Source: Hippophae tibetana (taxonomy: Eukaryota > Streptophyta > Magnoliopsida > Rosales > Elaeagnaceae). Taken from it: DNA of 64,000 bases. Shown piece by piece: positions 34,327 to 44,859 of this stretch. Every line of letters starts with the position of its first letter. Within the stretch, counting starts at the first letter, position 1. Where the stretch lies: the NCBI GenBank assembly GCA_037013495.1, contig CM072812.1:38437001-38501000 (forward strand), read 5' to 3'. Position numbers and translations under genes: made by a program. The notes below the pieces were generated by a model that was given only the letters and a program-made list of their open reading frames with translations, had not been told where the DNA came from and did not search any database.

Positions 34327-34457
34327 GTACATTTGTCATATATTCTCATTCTACATCATTCTTAGAAGATAATTGAGGACTAAGCTTGAATTGAGAAACT
34401 AACGGAGTACTTATAGGTTTTGTTTGTTCATTCATACCAAAATGTTGTAGTACCTTC
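34327..34457 (-). pseudogene. Copia element B RT fragment (upstream part)
   Basis: The minus strand reads MQKVLQHFGMNEQTKPISTP, then LVSQFKLSLQLSSKN and EYMTNVPY. It is the RT segment that precedes the ANAVGSLMYA block at 32.44 kb, separated from it only by the solo LTR. The element stops abruptly at about 34457 where the ~100-bp flanking repeat begins, so everything 5' of this point is missing. Confidence 0.9.
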
Positions 34458-34555
34458 TGCATACATAAACTGCAGTAATAGGAATTATACTACGCATACA
34501 ATGAGGTATAGACTTCATAAATAGTGTTCCAGAAGAAATAGAGTTCTGCTGTAAT
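34457..34555. repeat. Right copy of the ~100-bp repeat flanking Copia element B
   Basis: CATACATAAACTGCAGTAAT to GCTGTAATG; see the copy at 31231-31329. Here the flanking sequence continues without an LTR, so this is the more complete context. Confidence 0.8.
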
Positions 34556-35215
34556 GCTTAAGTGAACTCTATTTCATAGTATTTCATAGAGTTCCACGAT
34601 AAATTAAGATATATAAATATCATACCATTTTTGCAGTAATTCTTTTTTCTGCATAAAATTAAGAAATAGAGTTCACAAATTTTCCATAAACCTAAGGAAA
34701 TGAAGACATGAAATTAAGGCCCTTACCCAAAAGATTGGCCTTAGTAATGTATGCAATAAAAGACATACATACTCTGATTTCTCATATCATGAGATGAGAT
34801 AGGCTCATCCCATTTGACCAAATGTAAATCATGACAAAACTCAACGATCGAGCATAATTAAAAGTCAAAAGCACAATATAACTGAGGAACACATTGCAGA
34901 AAGAAACTCAAGTGTTACTTATTTTACCCATCAAAGAAGATCGAGTTGAAGACATACTATCTAAGTTATCCAGTATGCATAGAGATGGTGCACGTAGAGG
35001 ACTTCTAGGGTGTTAGACCTCCATCATGACGATAACATCATTTAGATAGAGGACTTGAGCAATGTTGGGTGCTACAACCACCAAGTCACCTAAGCCTAGT
35101 AAGTTATAGCCTGACATGCTCTTTTCCTCCCCAACATATGGCTACCACTTTCTTGGCTTCTTGAATTGGGCTGCAAGTGCTGCGATATAAACCATAAGGC
35201 ATTAGAGGATAAATT
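34556..35215. other. Unassigned DNA; possible remnant of a host gene
   Basis: On the minus strand at about 35020-35185 two adjacent frames give IAALAAQFKKPRKW and, after a stop in the same frame, PYVGEEKSMSGYNLLGLGDL then VVVAPNIAQVLY. Splice-like ends (TTTCCTTAG, TTTATGCAG) occur at 34.66-34.70 kb in the same direction. I cannot name a family. The chromovirus sits directly to the right, so an interrupted gene is possible but unproven. Confidence 0.25.
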
Positions 35216-35446
35216 TGATAAAGATGGTTTTAGAGACATAGAAGAAGAGAGAAAACAGAGATGAGGGAGGAGCAAATTTTTGTATAATTATATCCAGCTC
35301 TTTTATTGAATTTAATGAGGCTATATATAGTTTTACACACGTCCAACATGAATTGTTCTGCACCTTGCACCCACTTCTACACCCACTTGTGCCTTCTTCT
35401 CTCGGCGCTACGCCCATGAGTATCTTAAGCTAATATTGCTTGTATA
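35216..35446 (-). repeat. 3' LTR of the chromovirus
   Basis: 231 bp, matching the 5' LTR but lacking about 70 bp in its middle. Both contain GAGATAGAAGAAG- or GACATAGAAGAAG-type sequence, TTTTTGTATAATTATATCC, and GGCTATATATAG. Confidence 0.85.
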
Positions 35447-36520
35447 ATTTCTCTCAACTTTTTGAATCCTTGTCCACAACGATGAATTTAGGATATGATT
35501 TCAAAAAAATCCATTAATTTTCCCATATGGCCTCCTCTATTGAGGCTCCAATCCATTTGACCAAAATCTTAAATTTGGGTCAATATTTATTTTTCTATAT
35601 CACACTGCGCCCATGAGCATCCCATGTGCTTCCTTAATATGTTAACATGAAATACTTCATATATGTGAGATTCAGGTGAAAGAGCCAATCTGTAAGCCAC
35701 CGGACCAACTCGTGTAATGATTCTATAAGGTCCAAAGAAGCATGGGTCAAGCTTTATGAATGATTGAAAGGCTAGAGAGGTCTTCGGTAGGGTTGGAGTT
35801 TCAGAGAAACATAATCCCCTTCGAGGAAAGATAGCTCTTGTCTGTGCTGATTTGCCTCACCTTTCATTCAATTTTGAGCTTGTAAAAGGTTATGACACAA
35901 ATCACATATGATGGTATCTCAATCACGTAGGTAGTCATCCACTGTTTGGACATTGGAGGTGCCTGGAACATAAGCCAATAGATGTGGGGGTGGAATGCCA
36001 AATACTACTTTTAAATGGAGTCATTTTGATGGATGAATGTGTTGAGGTGTTATAGCTAAACTCAACCAAAGGTATCCACTCAACCCATTACCTTAGTTGC
36101 TCACCAACAAAGCAATGTAAGTATTGTTCTAGAGTGAGATTGACCACTTCTGTCTAGCCATTCATTTATGGATAGTAGCAAGACCTCATGCATAATTGGG
36201 TTCCTTGTAACTGGAACAAGGCTCGCCAAAAGGTGATAATGAAGACCTTATCTTGATCACTTACTACGGATGTTGGAATTCCGTATAGGTACACCATATT
36301 GGCTACAAATTCCTTGGCTACCATCAAAGCAGTAAAAGGGTGTTTCATGGTAATGAAGTGGGCAAAATTTGTCAGTCGATCTTCCATTACCATAATCATT
36401 GTATTTCTCTTTGACGGTGGTAGCCTTTCAATGAAATCCATAGAGATTTTAGCCCATTTTCTGGTAGGAATTGGTAAAGGTTACAACAACCTTACTGGTT
36501 TCATACAATCTGTCTTAAAT
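35447..36520 (-). pseudogene. Chromovirus integrase with GPY/F motif and chromodomain
   Basis: From right to left: MDFIERLPPSKRNTMIMVME, DRLTNFAHFITMKHPF, YGIPTSVVSDQDKVF (the first two catalytic aspartates), then after a stop TEVVNLTLEQYLHCF carrying the glutamate. The GPY/F module follows: KLDPCFFGPYRIITRVGPVA, YRLALSP, IYEVFHVN near 35.75-35.63 kb. The end reads ILVKWIGASIEEAIWEN, which is a chromodomain core, then YPKFIVVDKD. In intact relatives the chromodomain steers integration toward particular chromatin. The 91-codon integrase frame at 36166-36441 is open, but stops break the rest. Confidence 0.85.
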
Positions 36521-36699
36521 CGTTAGCATACCTTACACATACGTAAGAACTCCACTTTTTGGCGCATGTTGGACCAATATAAATTTTGTTTGATTTGAGA
36601 GTGGGTTTTCTGGAACCCAAAGATCCCTCCAATTGGTTATGAATGGCAATCGACTAATTTTTTGGAATTAAGGAAGATCATGAGCTTAGATAAACCTTG

Positions 36700-37860
36700 T
36701 TCCTTTTGAACCATACCCCATCACATTGGAATATTTTGAGGATATTTAAAGAGGAAATCTTGGCTATCAGTTTCTCATAACAAGGGTCTTGCTAGACTTC
36801 CTTTTTGAGTATTGACCACCAATCTACTTGGGACTAAGAGATAGATAGGAATTGGAACTCTACCACTCGGGACAAAGAGTCTATACCCTAATTTTTTGAG
36901 CCTCTTTTGTACTCAATTTCATAGTCATAGCCAAGGATTTTAGGCAACCAACATGCCTATGCTGGTGTTAGTATCCATTACTTCAATAGATACTTTATAT
37001 TTTTTTGATCTGTGCATATTGTGAATGGTCTTCCCAGTAGGTATGGCCATAATATCTTGATGGCTTTAACAATAGCTAGAATATCCTTCTCATAGGTAGA
37101 CAGTGCTAAGGTTGATCATTTAAGGGTAGCACTGAAATAAGCCATTGGCCTATTTTCTTAGGCGACGATGGCCTCGAGGCCAATGCTATTGGCATCACAT
37201 TCGATCACAAAATGTTGTGTGATGTCTAGTAAATGTAGGATGGAAGGGGAGGTTAAAGTTTCTTTCAACTGTTGGAAGGCCATTACTATAATCTCATTCC
37301 ATTGGAACCTTTCCTTACTCAATAAGCGGGTTAAGGGTGCTACTATTCCCCTGAAACGACGAATGAATTTTCAATAATATCCTACCAATCCAAGGAACCC
37401 TTTGAGTCCTTTTGTTGTAGTTGGTGTAGTCCATTCAATGAAATCACAATTTTTTGTTGGATCAACTGAGTATCTTAGTATCTTAGTTTTTTTATAATAA
37501 GGGTAGCGATATGGTCGAACATTCACTAGTCTAGAGCTAAGTTGCAAGGGAATTCTATGATCATGTACTCTTATAGTAGGTAACCAGGTAGGGAATTCAT
37601 ATATCTAAGGAAACTTAGTCAACATTTTACCTATCTCAAGAAGGTATGCATGGGACTGCTCTTTGTGATTGTTAACCGACACTATTTGGAGGAACAACCC
37701 AGTGCCTTGTAAACCATTGCATTCTTTGTTGGTTAGAGCTGAAATTTTGGCTATTCCCAACCATTGGAATGTACGAGAGGTTCCTTCTACAGTGAAGCTT
37801 ATGGTGAGTTTCTTGCAATCCATCGGGATAGGACCAAGGGTTTCACCATTGACCTCCTAA
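36700..37860 (-). pseudogene. Chromovirus RT N-terminal linker and RNase H, RT core missing
   Basis: An open stretch (37605-37823) reads MDCKKLTISFTVEGTSRTFQ, WLGIAKISALTNKE and NGLQGTGLFLQIV, the region between protease and RT. Near 37510 the RT start FDHIATLIIKKLRY is visible, but it runs within about 60 bases into SLNGLHQLQQKDSKGSLDW, the segment just after the RT catalytic core. RNase H pieces follow (CDRM near 37.2 kb; LSTVYL.EGYSSYC and IHNMHRSKKYKVSIEV at 37.1-36.96 kb). The YxDD box is therefore deleted. Confidence 0.7.
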
Positions 37861-38329
37861 GACTAATTGGCATGCTGCTATTGGAAGAACATATTAATCT
37901 ACAGTAATTGGATAGCCTTGAATGGTGAGAGTGAGGTTAAGCATTATCCAACATACTTTATTTTCTCATGGTTAGCCACCATTTCCTATAATGTTTTGCC
38001 CTTGATGATTGACAATCCAAATTGAGAAGTTAAGGCCTAATCGATGAAGTTATGTGTACTACCCCCATTTATAAGTACTAATACCTTCTTATTTCTCATT
38101 TTACCCATAATGTGTATGGTTTATGGGTGTTTAGTGCCTCCTATGACATGGATGGAGATTTCAGGTATCACTTCATGATGTTCTTGTTCTAGTAGGGTTT
38201 CTTCACTGTCATCTATGTGATTTTGGGTCAAGTCCTCCATCATAAACAATTATGGTCATGCACAGTGATGGCCAACAACAAATTTCTCATCACAGTAGTA
38301 ATACAATCCTTTCTATCATCATTCCCATG

Positions 38330-38960
38330 CTTCTTAGTTGGTAAGTCATTGAAAAGCTATTGGTTGAGTTGGAATAGAAAGCTGTGAAGGTGGTGGTCCT
38401 AAGACTCTAGTTGTGGTGTTAGTTGGTTGCTTGGGTTGTATTGTAGGGAGTTGATAATGAGGGTTTTGTGTTGATTTCTTCTGTAAGAGATTTCTTTCCT
38501 CAATCATCCTATCTATGCCAATGGCATCAGCCAATGCTCTAGGATACTTGATTTTAACATCAATACGAATATCATCTCTCAATCCAACGATGAAGCAACC
38601 AATCAAAAATTCCTCAGTTAGTCAGTGGCTCTAAACCTCAATTATGCATCATTGGTGAACTCCTCCCAACTGAGCGGTCCACAAAATTTGGTAAGCCATC
38701 GGTGACACTATAATCCAATGCCTTTTATATGGAAGGAAGCCAACTGCACTTGCTGGTCGGGAGAAATATTGGTGAATTCAAAATATTGTTTTGCTTTGTA
38801 AATCCAACCGATGGGATCCTCACCATCAAATTTAGGGAATGATAGTTTCAGGTGGGGGTGAAGGTTCTCGAGGTTTGATCGGGAAGTGTAAGGGTGTGAG
38901 AGTATAGTTTCATCTCTAGCAAAGGGATTGACCTCTGGTAGGTTATGAGTTGCACACAAT
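38330..38960 (-). pseudogene. Chromovirus gag
   Basis: Two open stretches in order: SNLENLHPHLKLSFPKFDGE, DPIGWIYKAKQYFEFTNISP, DQQVQLASFHIKG (38.96-38.71 kb), then SCFIVGLRDDIRIDVKIKYP-like sequence and RALADAIGIDRMIEERNLLQ (38.61-38.35 kb). These match the Retrotrans_gag family of Reina/Tekay-type elements (FPKFDG.DP..WI, LASFH.KG, GL..EIR..V). The middle of the domain is broken by stops. A degraded zinc-knuckle region follows near 38.3 kb. Confidence 0.85.
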
Positions 38961-39092
38961 TCCTACAAATCAGTGAGCACGACCTACATTGTGGCACCTA
39001 CTTGGTCGAAACTCGTCTTGTGTCGTGCTAAATTTTCCAGGACATCATTGCAAAACACAGCATTAGACTTGCCTCAAGTATCCATAATTGGA

Positions 39093-39108
39093 ACTAGCTT
39101 TGATACCA
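39093..39108 (-). other. Chromovirus primer-binding site
   Basis: The minus strand reads TGGTATCAAAGC immediately downstream of the 5' LTR end TTTATCA, one base apart. It resembles the initiator tRNA-Met primer site. Confidence 0.75.
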
Positions 39109-39109
39109 C

Positions 39110-39410
39110 TGATAAAGATGCTTTCAGAGAGATAGAAGAAGATAGAAAATAGAGATGAGGGAGAGATGATTTTTGTATAATTATATCCTGCTCATTTATT
39201 AAATTTACTAAGGCTATATATAGCTTTACATGCATATGAATTACAAGGGAAATATACTAACTAACTTTGACATTTCTAACCAAATTTAGTGGTTCCTACT
39301 CATGCGTCCACTGCATTGTTTTGTGCCTTGTTTCCACTTCTGCATCCACGTGTGCCTCCTCCACTTGGCGCTGCTCCCATGACTAGCCAGAGCTAATACT
39401 ACTTGTATCA
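39110..39410 (-). repeat. 5' LTR of the chromovirus
   Basis: 301 bp, from TGATACAAGT (minus strand, 39410) to CTTTATCA (39110). It contains the TATATAG promoter-like motif near 39220. Confidence 0.85.
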
Positions 39411-39880
39411 AAAACTTTCTAAGAGTTGTGCAGAAATTCATGCAAAGAAAGCCAGGGATGAGAACAAAGAGAAGCAAACACATTTATATGTATTCTAGGT
39501 CACTAATGACATACCTCTAAAAGAAGGAGTATCAAAAGACTTAGGAGTCAAAAAAAGAAGGGTACAATTCCCAATAAGTAACCTTTTCGACAATTGTTAG
39601 CTACTCACAATGATGATTTGTAAGAGGAAGGGTGTACAACTCCTTGATGAATTGTTACTTCTTCATAGATGGATTAACATACTTCCAATGAACTGGAAAA
39701 ATAATTAAGGATACCCATAAAAAAGAATGTAAAGAACTAAGTTATGAGTAAAGATCAAGCATGAACAATGCCTACAATCTCAAACAAACTAAGTGAAAGT
39801 AGGGTCAAGTTCAAGGCAAACCACATCATAGCACTGATTGCAAAAAACCATGATAATCCACAATCTTTGTTTAACTAATC
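39411..39880. other. Unassigned DNA between two retroelements
   Basis: No supported gene. Base composition is less skewed than surrounding repeats, and it may be the continuation of the flanking DNA at 34.56-35.21 kb, but I found no shared reading frame. Confidence 0.4.
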
Positions 39881-41401
39881 GCCACACAAATTGTGTGTGC
39901 AATAAATACACAAGTATACGTATCGCAACAAATAATATAATGATAAATAAAGATCGTTCGCACGGAGATTATGTTTTTTAGAAACTAATTTTTAAAACTA
40001 AAAATAATAAAAATCAATTTTTTGGTGTTTTTATATCTTAAGAAAGAAAAATTAAAATAATTAAAAGTAAATAGCAATAATTAATTAAATTAGATTTCGT
40101 GACTAAAAAGATATATGAGAAAATATCTAGGAATACTTAATCCCCCAATTTTCTAAACATGTGAATCACTAAAATTCCCCCAATATAATATCAATTAATT
40201 TCATGATCAATTGAATCTAACCTAGAATTTATTCCTCTCTCAAGTAAACTACACATCATATAGTAATTAATTTAATCACACTCTCATGCCAATTAAATTG
40301 CATACTACTCATTAAGTTCATCAATTATGGATCACATACATAAGAATCATACATCTCTGTCTAGAAACTATGCATGTTATTTAATCAAGACAAACAATTA
40401 AATAATTTTCTCAAATCTATTTAATTGCCTCTATAGATAAATTATTGGCCAAAACAATTAATAGCATAAAAATCAGATTAAATAATATAATTAAATTAAT
40501 ATTATAATTGGGAAAAAATATTATATCATCATATGGTGAAAATTGGGTTCATAAGATCCCTAGATTAATAAATTAATTACACATAATTATGTTCATAAAC
40601 CTCATATTTTTTATAAATAAAGACATAAAATTAATAAAAAAACAGTAGAAAAAGAAATACAATCAATCTCTTGAACTGTAGAATTAATTTCCTCTTGAAT
40701 CTCCACCAAAATTGTGTCATTTCTTAAATTTTTCTGTATTTTTCTCCCTTTTTAGCTCTAAAAACTGACCAAAATTATGCTAATTGAGATCAATTAGGGT
40801 TTACGGAGTGATTAGGGGCCTAAATAAAGCTCAGGTGCGATTTGGACCGTCCGATCAGCTTCAAATCAAGGGCTACGATCAAAACAAGCAAAACTGACAG
40901 TTTCAGCCAATCATAGCATGACACGTGGCACCAGAAGTTTATTGGGCGAATCAGAGAGAGACGCATGGCAGGGGAGACTGGTCATACTCAACCTTCGCCG
41001 AGTCAGCACCACGTGACGCGACGTAATTCGTGGGAACGAATGTCGTGACGCACGGGTGGAACGCACATTGACTGATTTCTGAACTCGGATTAAACGCCGT
41101 GTTAACACGTGGCACGTGTTTCTCCTCCTCACACGCAGCGCAATGTGATTCGCTCTCCATGCTTACGTGGCATCCACGTGGCTTGCTCAGTCAACTCCTA
41201 TGCTTACGTGACATGTCACGTGGTAGCTTATGATTGGTCCTGCGTTAACAATTCATAAAAATTCTAAAAATTATATTTTCAATCCTTTTTACTAAAAGTT
41301 TATATTTTAATTTTTTGCCATAAAAATACTATTTATTAAATAAAACAAGTAAATATTAAGTAAAAAAGCATGCTAATAACTCTATTTTCCTAGAGTCATC
41401 A
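39881..41401 (-). mobile_element. Athila-type 3' LTR (minus strand), 1521 bp
   Basis: Starts on the minus strand with TGATGACTCTAGG at 41401, directly after a polypurine tract, and ends TTATTGCACACACAATTTG at about 39881. Its end carries the Athila signature AATCTCCGTGCGAACGATC, then TTATCATTATATTATTTGTT and GTATACTTGTGTA. A GC-rich block at 40830-41240 has six CACGTG boxes. The 5.1-6.6 kb LTR is a relative on the opposite strand. Frames within it, such as those at 40.91-41.16 kb, are compositional. Confidence 0.85.
40922..41222. promoter_or_regulatory. Cluster of six G-boxes in the Athila LTR
   Basis: CACGTG at 40922, 41010, 41106, 41113, 41175 and 41217, several as ACACGTGGC or CCACGTGGC, the ABRE-type context bound by plant bZIP/bHLH factors. 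They lie in the U3 part of the LTR. Confidence 0.7.
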
Positions 41402-41440
41402 CACCTCCAAACTTAAATCTTTGCTTGTCCTCAAGTAAAG
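41402..41440 (-). other. Polypurine tract and upstream conserved box
   Basis: Minus strand: TTGAGGACAAGCAAAGATTT then AAGTTTGGAGGTG, directly before the LTR start. The GAGGACAAGCAAA box plus AAGTTTGG tract is characteristic of Athila/Tat elements. Confidence 0.85.
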
Positions 41441-42840
41441 TTAAGTATAACTAAATAAAATAACTTGTAGTATATTCATAAATATATTTCTATTAGTACA
41501 TGCATATTTCACAAAAACTTTCCCTCTCAAAAGTCATACAAGTCTATGATAAAGAGGTTCTCATATTCATCAATCAATGTTCCATCAATACAAGGATATC
41601 CAAGGTTTTTGAAAAATTAATTTGTGTGTTTGTGCTGCACATGATATCGTCCAATGCACTCATAAGTCAATTTTTCACATCCCTCTCCACTAATATAAAT
41701 ATGGACATAGCTCAAGATCAATAAGGATTTTACATGGTTGTAATGTAAGGCTTAGGTGGGGGGGTAGATAGGTGCAGACATTTTAGGGTCTTTCCACACC
41801 TTAGCTTTTTTTTCCATCATGCACTTTTTAACTGCAATTAAGCTTTTACTTGATATTTTAGTGCACCCCCTTTTCACATTCATTTCATATATTTTTATAT
41901 TCCACATCGCTTTTCTCTTCTTCTTTTTACAACACCCCAAAACTTATTTTCAATTCTATTTTCTTTTTCTTTAGAAGGATAATTGTGTTGTGAGTTTTGC
42001 TTCTTCTTTTTTTAACGGGGTGCATTACATTTCACCTTACTCTAAAGCATACATATGATTACATCTTTTTTTTTCTTTTCATACAAGCTAAAGGTGCAAG
42101 GGTAGAGGTAATACTTATTAGTTAGACATTAAATGTGGCTTACAGATATGAAAGGTTCTTTGTTAGGCTCAAATGGGTGACTAAAGATATTAACAATGGT
42201 TAGCTTGAAAGGCTCAATCAATCCAAATAAGGCCTAAATCATTTCTCTTGCTAAATACTATTTAGGATTTCACCTCAAGAGATGATCAAATAGATTCTAA
42301 AACTTTTTATATCTAATTAACACGCATAACTCACTACAAATTTTCTCTTAATAAGCGCACCAAAATCAATCATGAACATGTGCATAAAAGTTGAATCAAC
42401 TCAATCAAAACTAACAAGCATATCACATTATTAATGTAAATATCTTAACAAATATGTTACATTCCTTATCCTAGTCGTGACAACCAATTTTTATCATGGA
42501 GTTCATATGTTTCATATCAAGTATGTGTGCATTTAGTTTTCATATATTTATAAATTTCTACCCAAATCATGATTGAAAACAGCCTAAAAATTAAAAAACA
42601 AATCCCTAAAAATTTAAAATGCATACTAAATACTAATGTAGAGAATAAAGTTCCCTCCCCCAAACTTAAATTACACATTGTCCCCAATATGCACATATAA
42701 ATATGAAAAGGTCAAAGAAAAGAAAACTTCCTTAGTCATGGCACACCACATATGTCATTGAAATGCTCATTCTTGTTGTGTCATTGCTCTACCCATTTAT
42801 TCACCTACAAAACAAAACAATGAAAATATAAGCAAAATAA
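41441..42840 (-). other. Non-coding 'env-position' region of the minus-strand Athila element
   Basis: No env-like reading frame can be supported. Conserved landmarks on the minus strand are GGACAATGTGTAATTTAAG then TTTGGGGGAGGG (near 42.66-42.70 kb, a second polypurine stretch), TTTGATCATCTCTTGAGG (42.28 kb) and GAAAAAAAAAGATGTAATC (42.06 kb). The plus-strand element at 4.4-5.06 kb has the same order but a shorter version. Confidence 0.6.
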
Positions 42841-42841
42841 T

Positions 42842-42859
42842 GTTGGGTTGCCTCCCAAC
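42842..42859. other. Hairpin GTTGGG-loop-CCCAAC after integrase
   Basis: A 6-bp perfect stem with loop TTGCCT. On the minus strand it reads as GTTGGGAGGCAACCCAAC, a sequence commonly present just downstream of the pol end in Athila elements. A degraded form lies near 4465-4480. Confidence 0.6.
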
Positions 42860-42960
42860 CAGTATCACGTTTAACGTCCTTGACTAGACGGTCATATCAA
42901 GTCCTAAGGTGCATCCACTAGGGTTATCACAAGTATTTCATTTGATACTTGATCTTCATA

Positions 42961-43862
42961 TTAGTGCTTCACCCTATGCCTATTAACCATAAATCGCTCT
43001 TTATCTTTATTTTCTAATTCAATGGCTCCATGGTTGGTTACCTTAGTGATGATGAATGGTCCTGACCATCTACTCTTTAATTTTCCTGGAAACAATTTGA
43101 GTCTTGAGTTGCACAGTAACACTTTCTGACCTGGTTCAAAGATACGGTGCACAATTTTTTATCATGCCATCGTTTTGTCTTTTCTTTGTAAAGCTTGGAA
43201 TTTTCATAAACATTCCACCGTAATTCATCCAATTCATTTATTTGAAGCATTCTTTTCTCACCAGCTGCATCTATGGACATATTCAACTGTTTCAATGCCT
43301 AATATGCTTTGTGTTCCAATTCTAATGGTAAGTGACAAGTCTTTCCATAAACTATCTTATATGGGGTGGTACCAATTGGTGTTTTAAATGTAGTTTTGTA
43401 TGCCCATAAAGCATCATCCAACTTAGATGACCAATCCTTCCTAGAGATGTTCATAGTTTTCTCCAAAATTCTTTTTACTTCTATATTAGATACTTCTACT
43501 TGCCCACTTGTTTGGGGATGGTAAGGGGTAGACACTTTATGCTTAATCCCATACTTAGACAATAAGGAATTAAATGCTTTATTGCAGAAGTGACTTACAC
43601 CATCACTAATAATGATCCTAGGAGTTCCAAACCTAGTTAAAATATTTTTCTTCAAAACTTTCATGACAACTTTTGCATCACATTTGTTGCTAGCAATGGG
43701 TTCTACCCACTTTGACATGTAATCCACTCTTACGAGTATGTATTGGTTTCCAAATGATGGAGGAAATGGTCCCATAAAGTCGATGCCCCACACATCAAAC
43801 AATTCCACTTGAAGTACACTGTTCAAAGGCATCTCATCACTTTTTGAAATATTACCTATCCT
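42961..43862 (-). pseudogene. Athila-type integrase, largely intact
   Basis: A 177-codon open stretch (43299-43832) holds the complete catalytic core: [14 protein letters not shown] with the first aspartate at residue 18, [10 protein letters not shown] with the second at 77 and SGQVEVSN with the glutamate at 113, exactly 35 residues later. It continues in other frames through [36 protein letters not shown] (43.28-43.19 kb) to the GPFIITKVTNHGAIELENKD domain and RFMVNRHRVKH at 42.96 kb. The HHCC zinc finger is mostly missing: the sequence starts at its last part near 43862 because of the RT-integrase deletion. At least two frameshifts break the tail. Confidence 0.9.
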
Positions 43863-44420
43863 TTAACATCTGATTATAATATGAAAAACCATCAAGAACG
43901 TAATAGTGAGTATGTCTTGCTAAACGCTCAAGTATTCGATCAATAAAAGGTAAAGAAAAATGATCATTACGAGTTATAGATTTGAGCGTTCAAAAATTAA
44001 TGAAAATTCATCACCCAATTTGAAGTTAGATAGGAATTAAATCATTATTCTCATTCTTCACTACTATAACTCTTAACTTATTTGGAACAAATTATACAAG
44101 GCTAACCCACTTGCTATCTGATATTGAAAAAATTACACGATCTTTCAATATCTTGATAACTTCTTTCTTAACAACTTCCATCATTAGAAATTCAATCGCC
44201 TGTGTGGTTCTCTTGTTGGTTTAGTGTTATCTTCAAGTAATATTTGATGCATGCATATAGAGGTGTTGATTCCCTTAATGTCGACAATTGTCCACCCAAT
44301 CACTGATTTGTATTCTCTCAAAACATAGATTAAGCTCTCCTCTTAATTAACTGAAAGCTTGCATGTTGTAATCACGACAAGTGTGTCTCTATCTCCTAAG
44401 TACACATATTTGATATGTTA
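43863..44420 (-). pseudogene. Athila-type RT, N-terminal part only
   Basis: Reading leftwards: TTQAIEFLMMEVVKKEVIKI, LKDRVIFSISDSKWVSLVQF, VPNKLRVIVVKNENNDLIPI, then FIDRILERLARHTHYYVLDG and FSYYNQM. This is the fingers part of Athila RT up to the LDGxSGYNQI motif. It then runs without a gap into the end of the integrase zinc finger (AAAGGATAGGTAATATTTC, the code for RIGNIS). The YxDD box, thumb, RNase H and half of the zinc finger are deleted. Confidence 0.85.
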
Positions 44421-44859
44421 TGGGAGAGGTTTAAGATCCAAGGTGAGTGCCTACATAATGAAGGCAAGTTTCTCATTAGATATAGAAAGAGAAACATAGA
44501 AATGATTGTGGCTTGGATTTATCTCTAGAGAATAGTCAAGAGAGGCGACAATCTCTTTCAATTCCTCTATTCTATCAATATCTTTTCTTCATAAGTTAAA
44601 TTTTTATTTTTATGTTGTCTCTTATGGCAACCTCCAATAGGTATGTACCTTCGACATCAATCACTTGCCGCACAAAAAATTCAAATATATCAATAAAGAC
44701 AAGAATTATAATCACCAAGGTACCTCATCACTTAAAATATATTGAAACAAATAATATTTTCGTCAAACTCCATAGTTAGTTCTCTAGTATTCACATCTAC
44801 CATTATTCAAGCGATTCTCATGAATGGTCTACCCAAAAGTGATGGTATGGACTTAATAG

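Larger units (their letters stand above)
35216..39410 (-). mobile_element. Chromovirus-type Ty3 element with short LTRs, RT core deleted
   Basis: Direct repeats at 35216-35446 and 39110-39410 both run from TGATAAAGATG to TACAAGT-type ends (minus-strand start TGATACAAGT). Next to the right repeat the minus strand has TGGTATCAAAGC, a tRNA-Met-type primer site; next to the left one lies a purine-rich stretch (AAAAAGTTGAGAGAAAT). Gag, protease/RT linker, RNase H, integrase and a C-terminal chromodomain are recognisable in order on the minus strand, so it belongs to the chromoviruses, probably Reina-like by LTR length. About 4.2 kb in total, shorter than usual because the RT catalytic part is missing. 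Target duplications are unclear. Confidence 0.85.

Noticed and set aside
36299..36526. Plus-strand frame over the chromovirus integrase
   Set aside because: Antisense shadow of the minus-strand integrase.
35211..39415. AAATT/AAAAC as target duplication of the chromovirus
   Set aside because: Only three of five bases agree, in A-rich sequence; not convincing.
40911..41160. Arg/Ser/His-rich minus-strand frames
   Set aside because: Located in the G-box-rich U3 of the Athila LTR; two overlapping frames without any domain.
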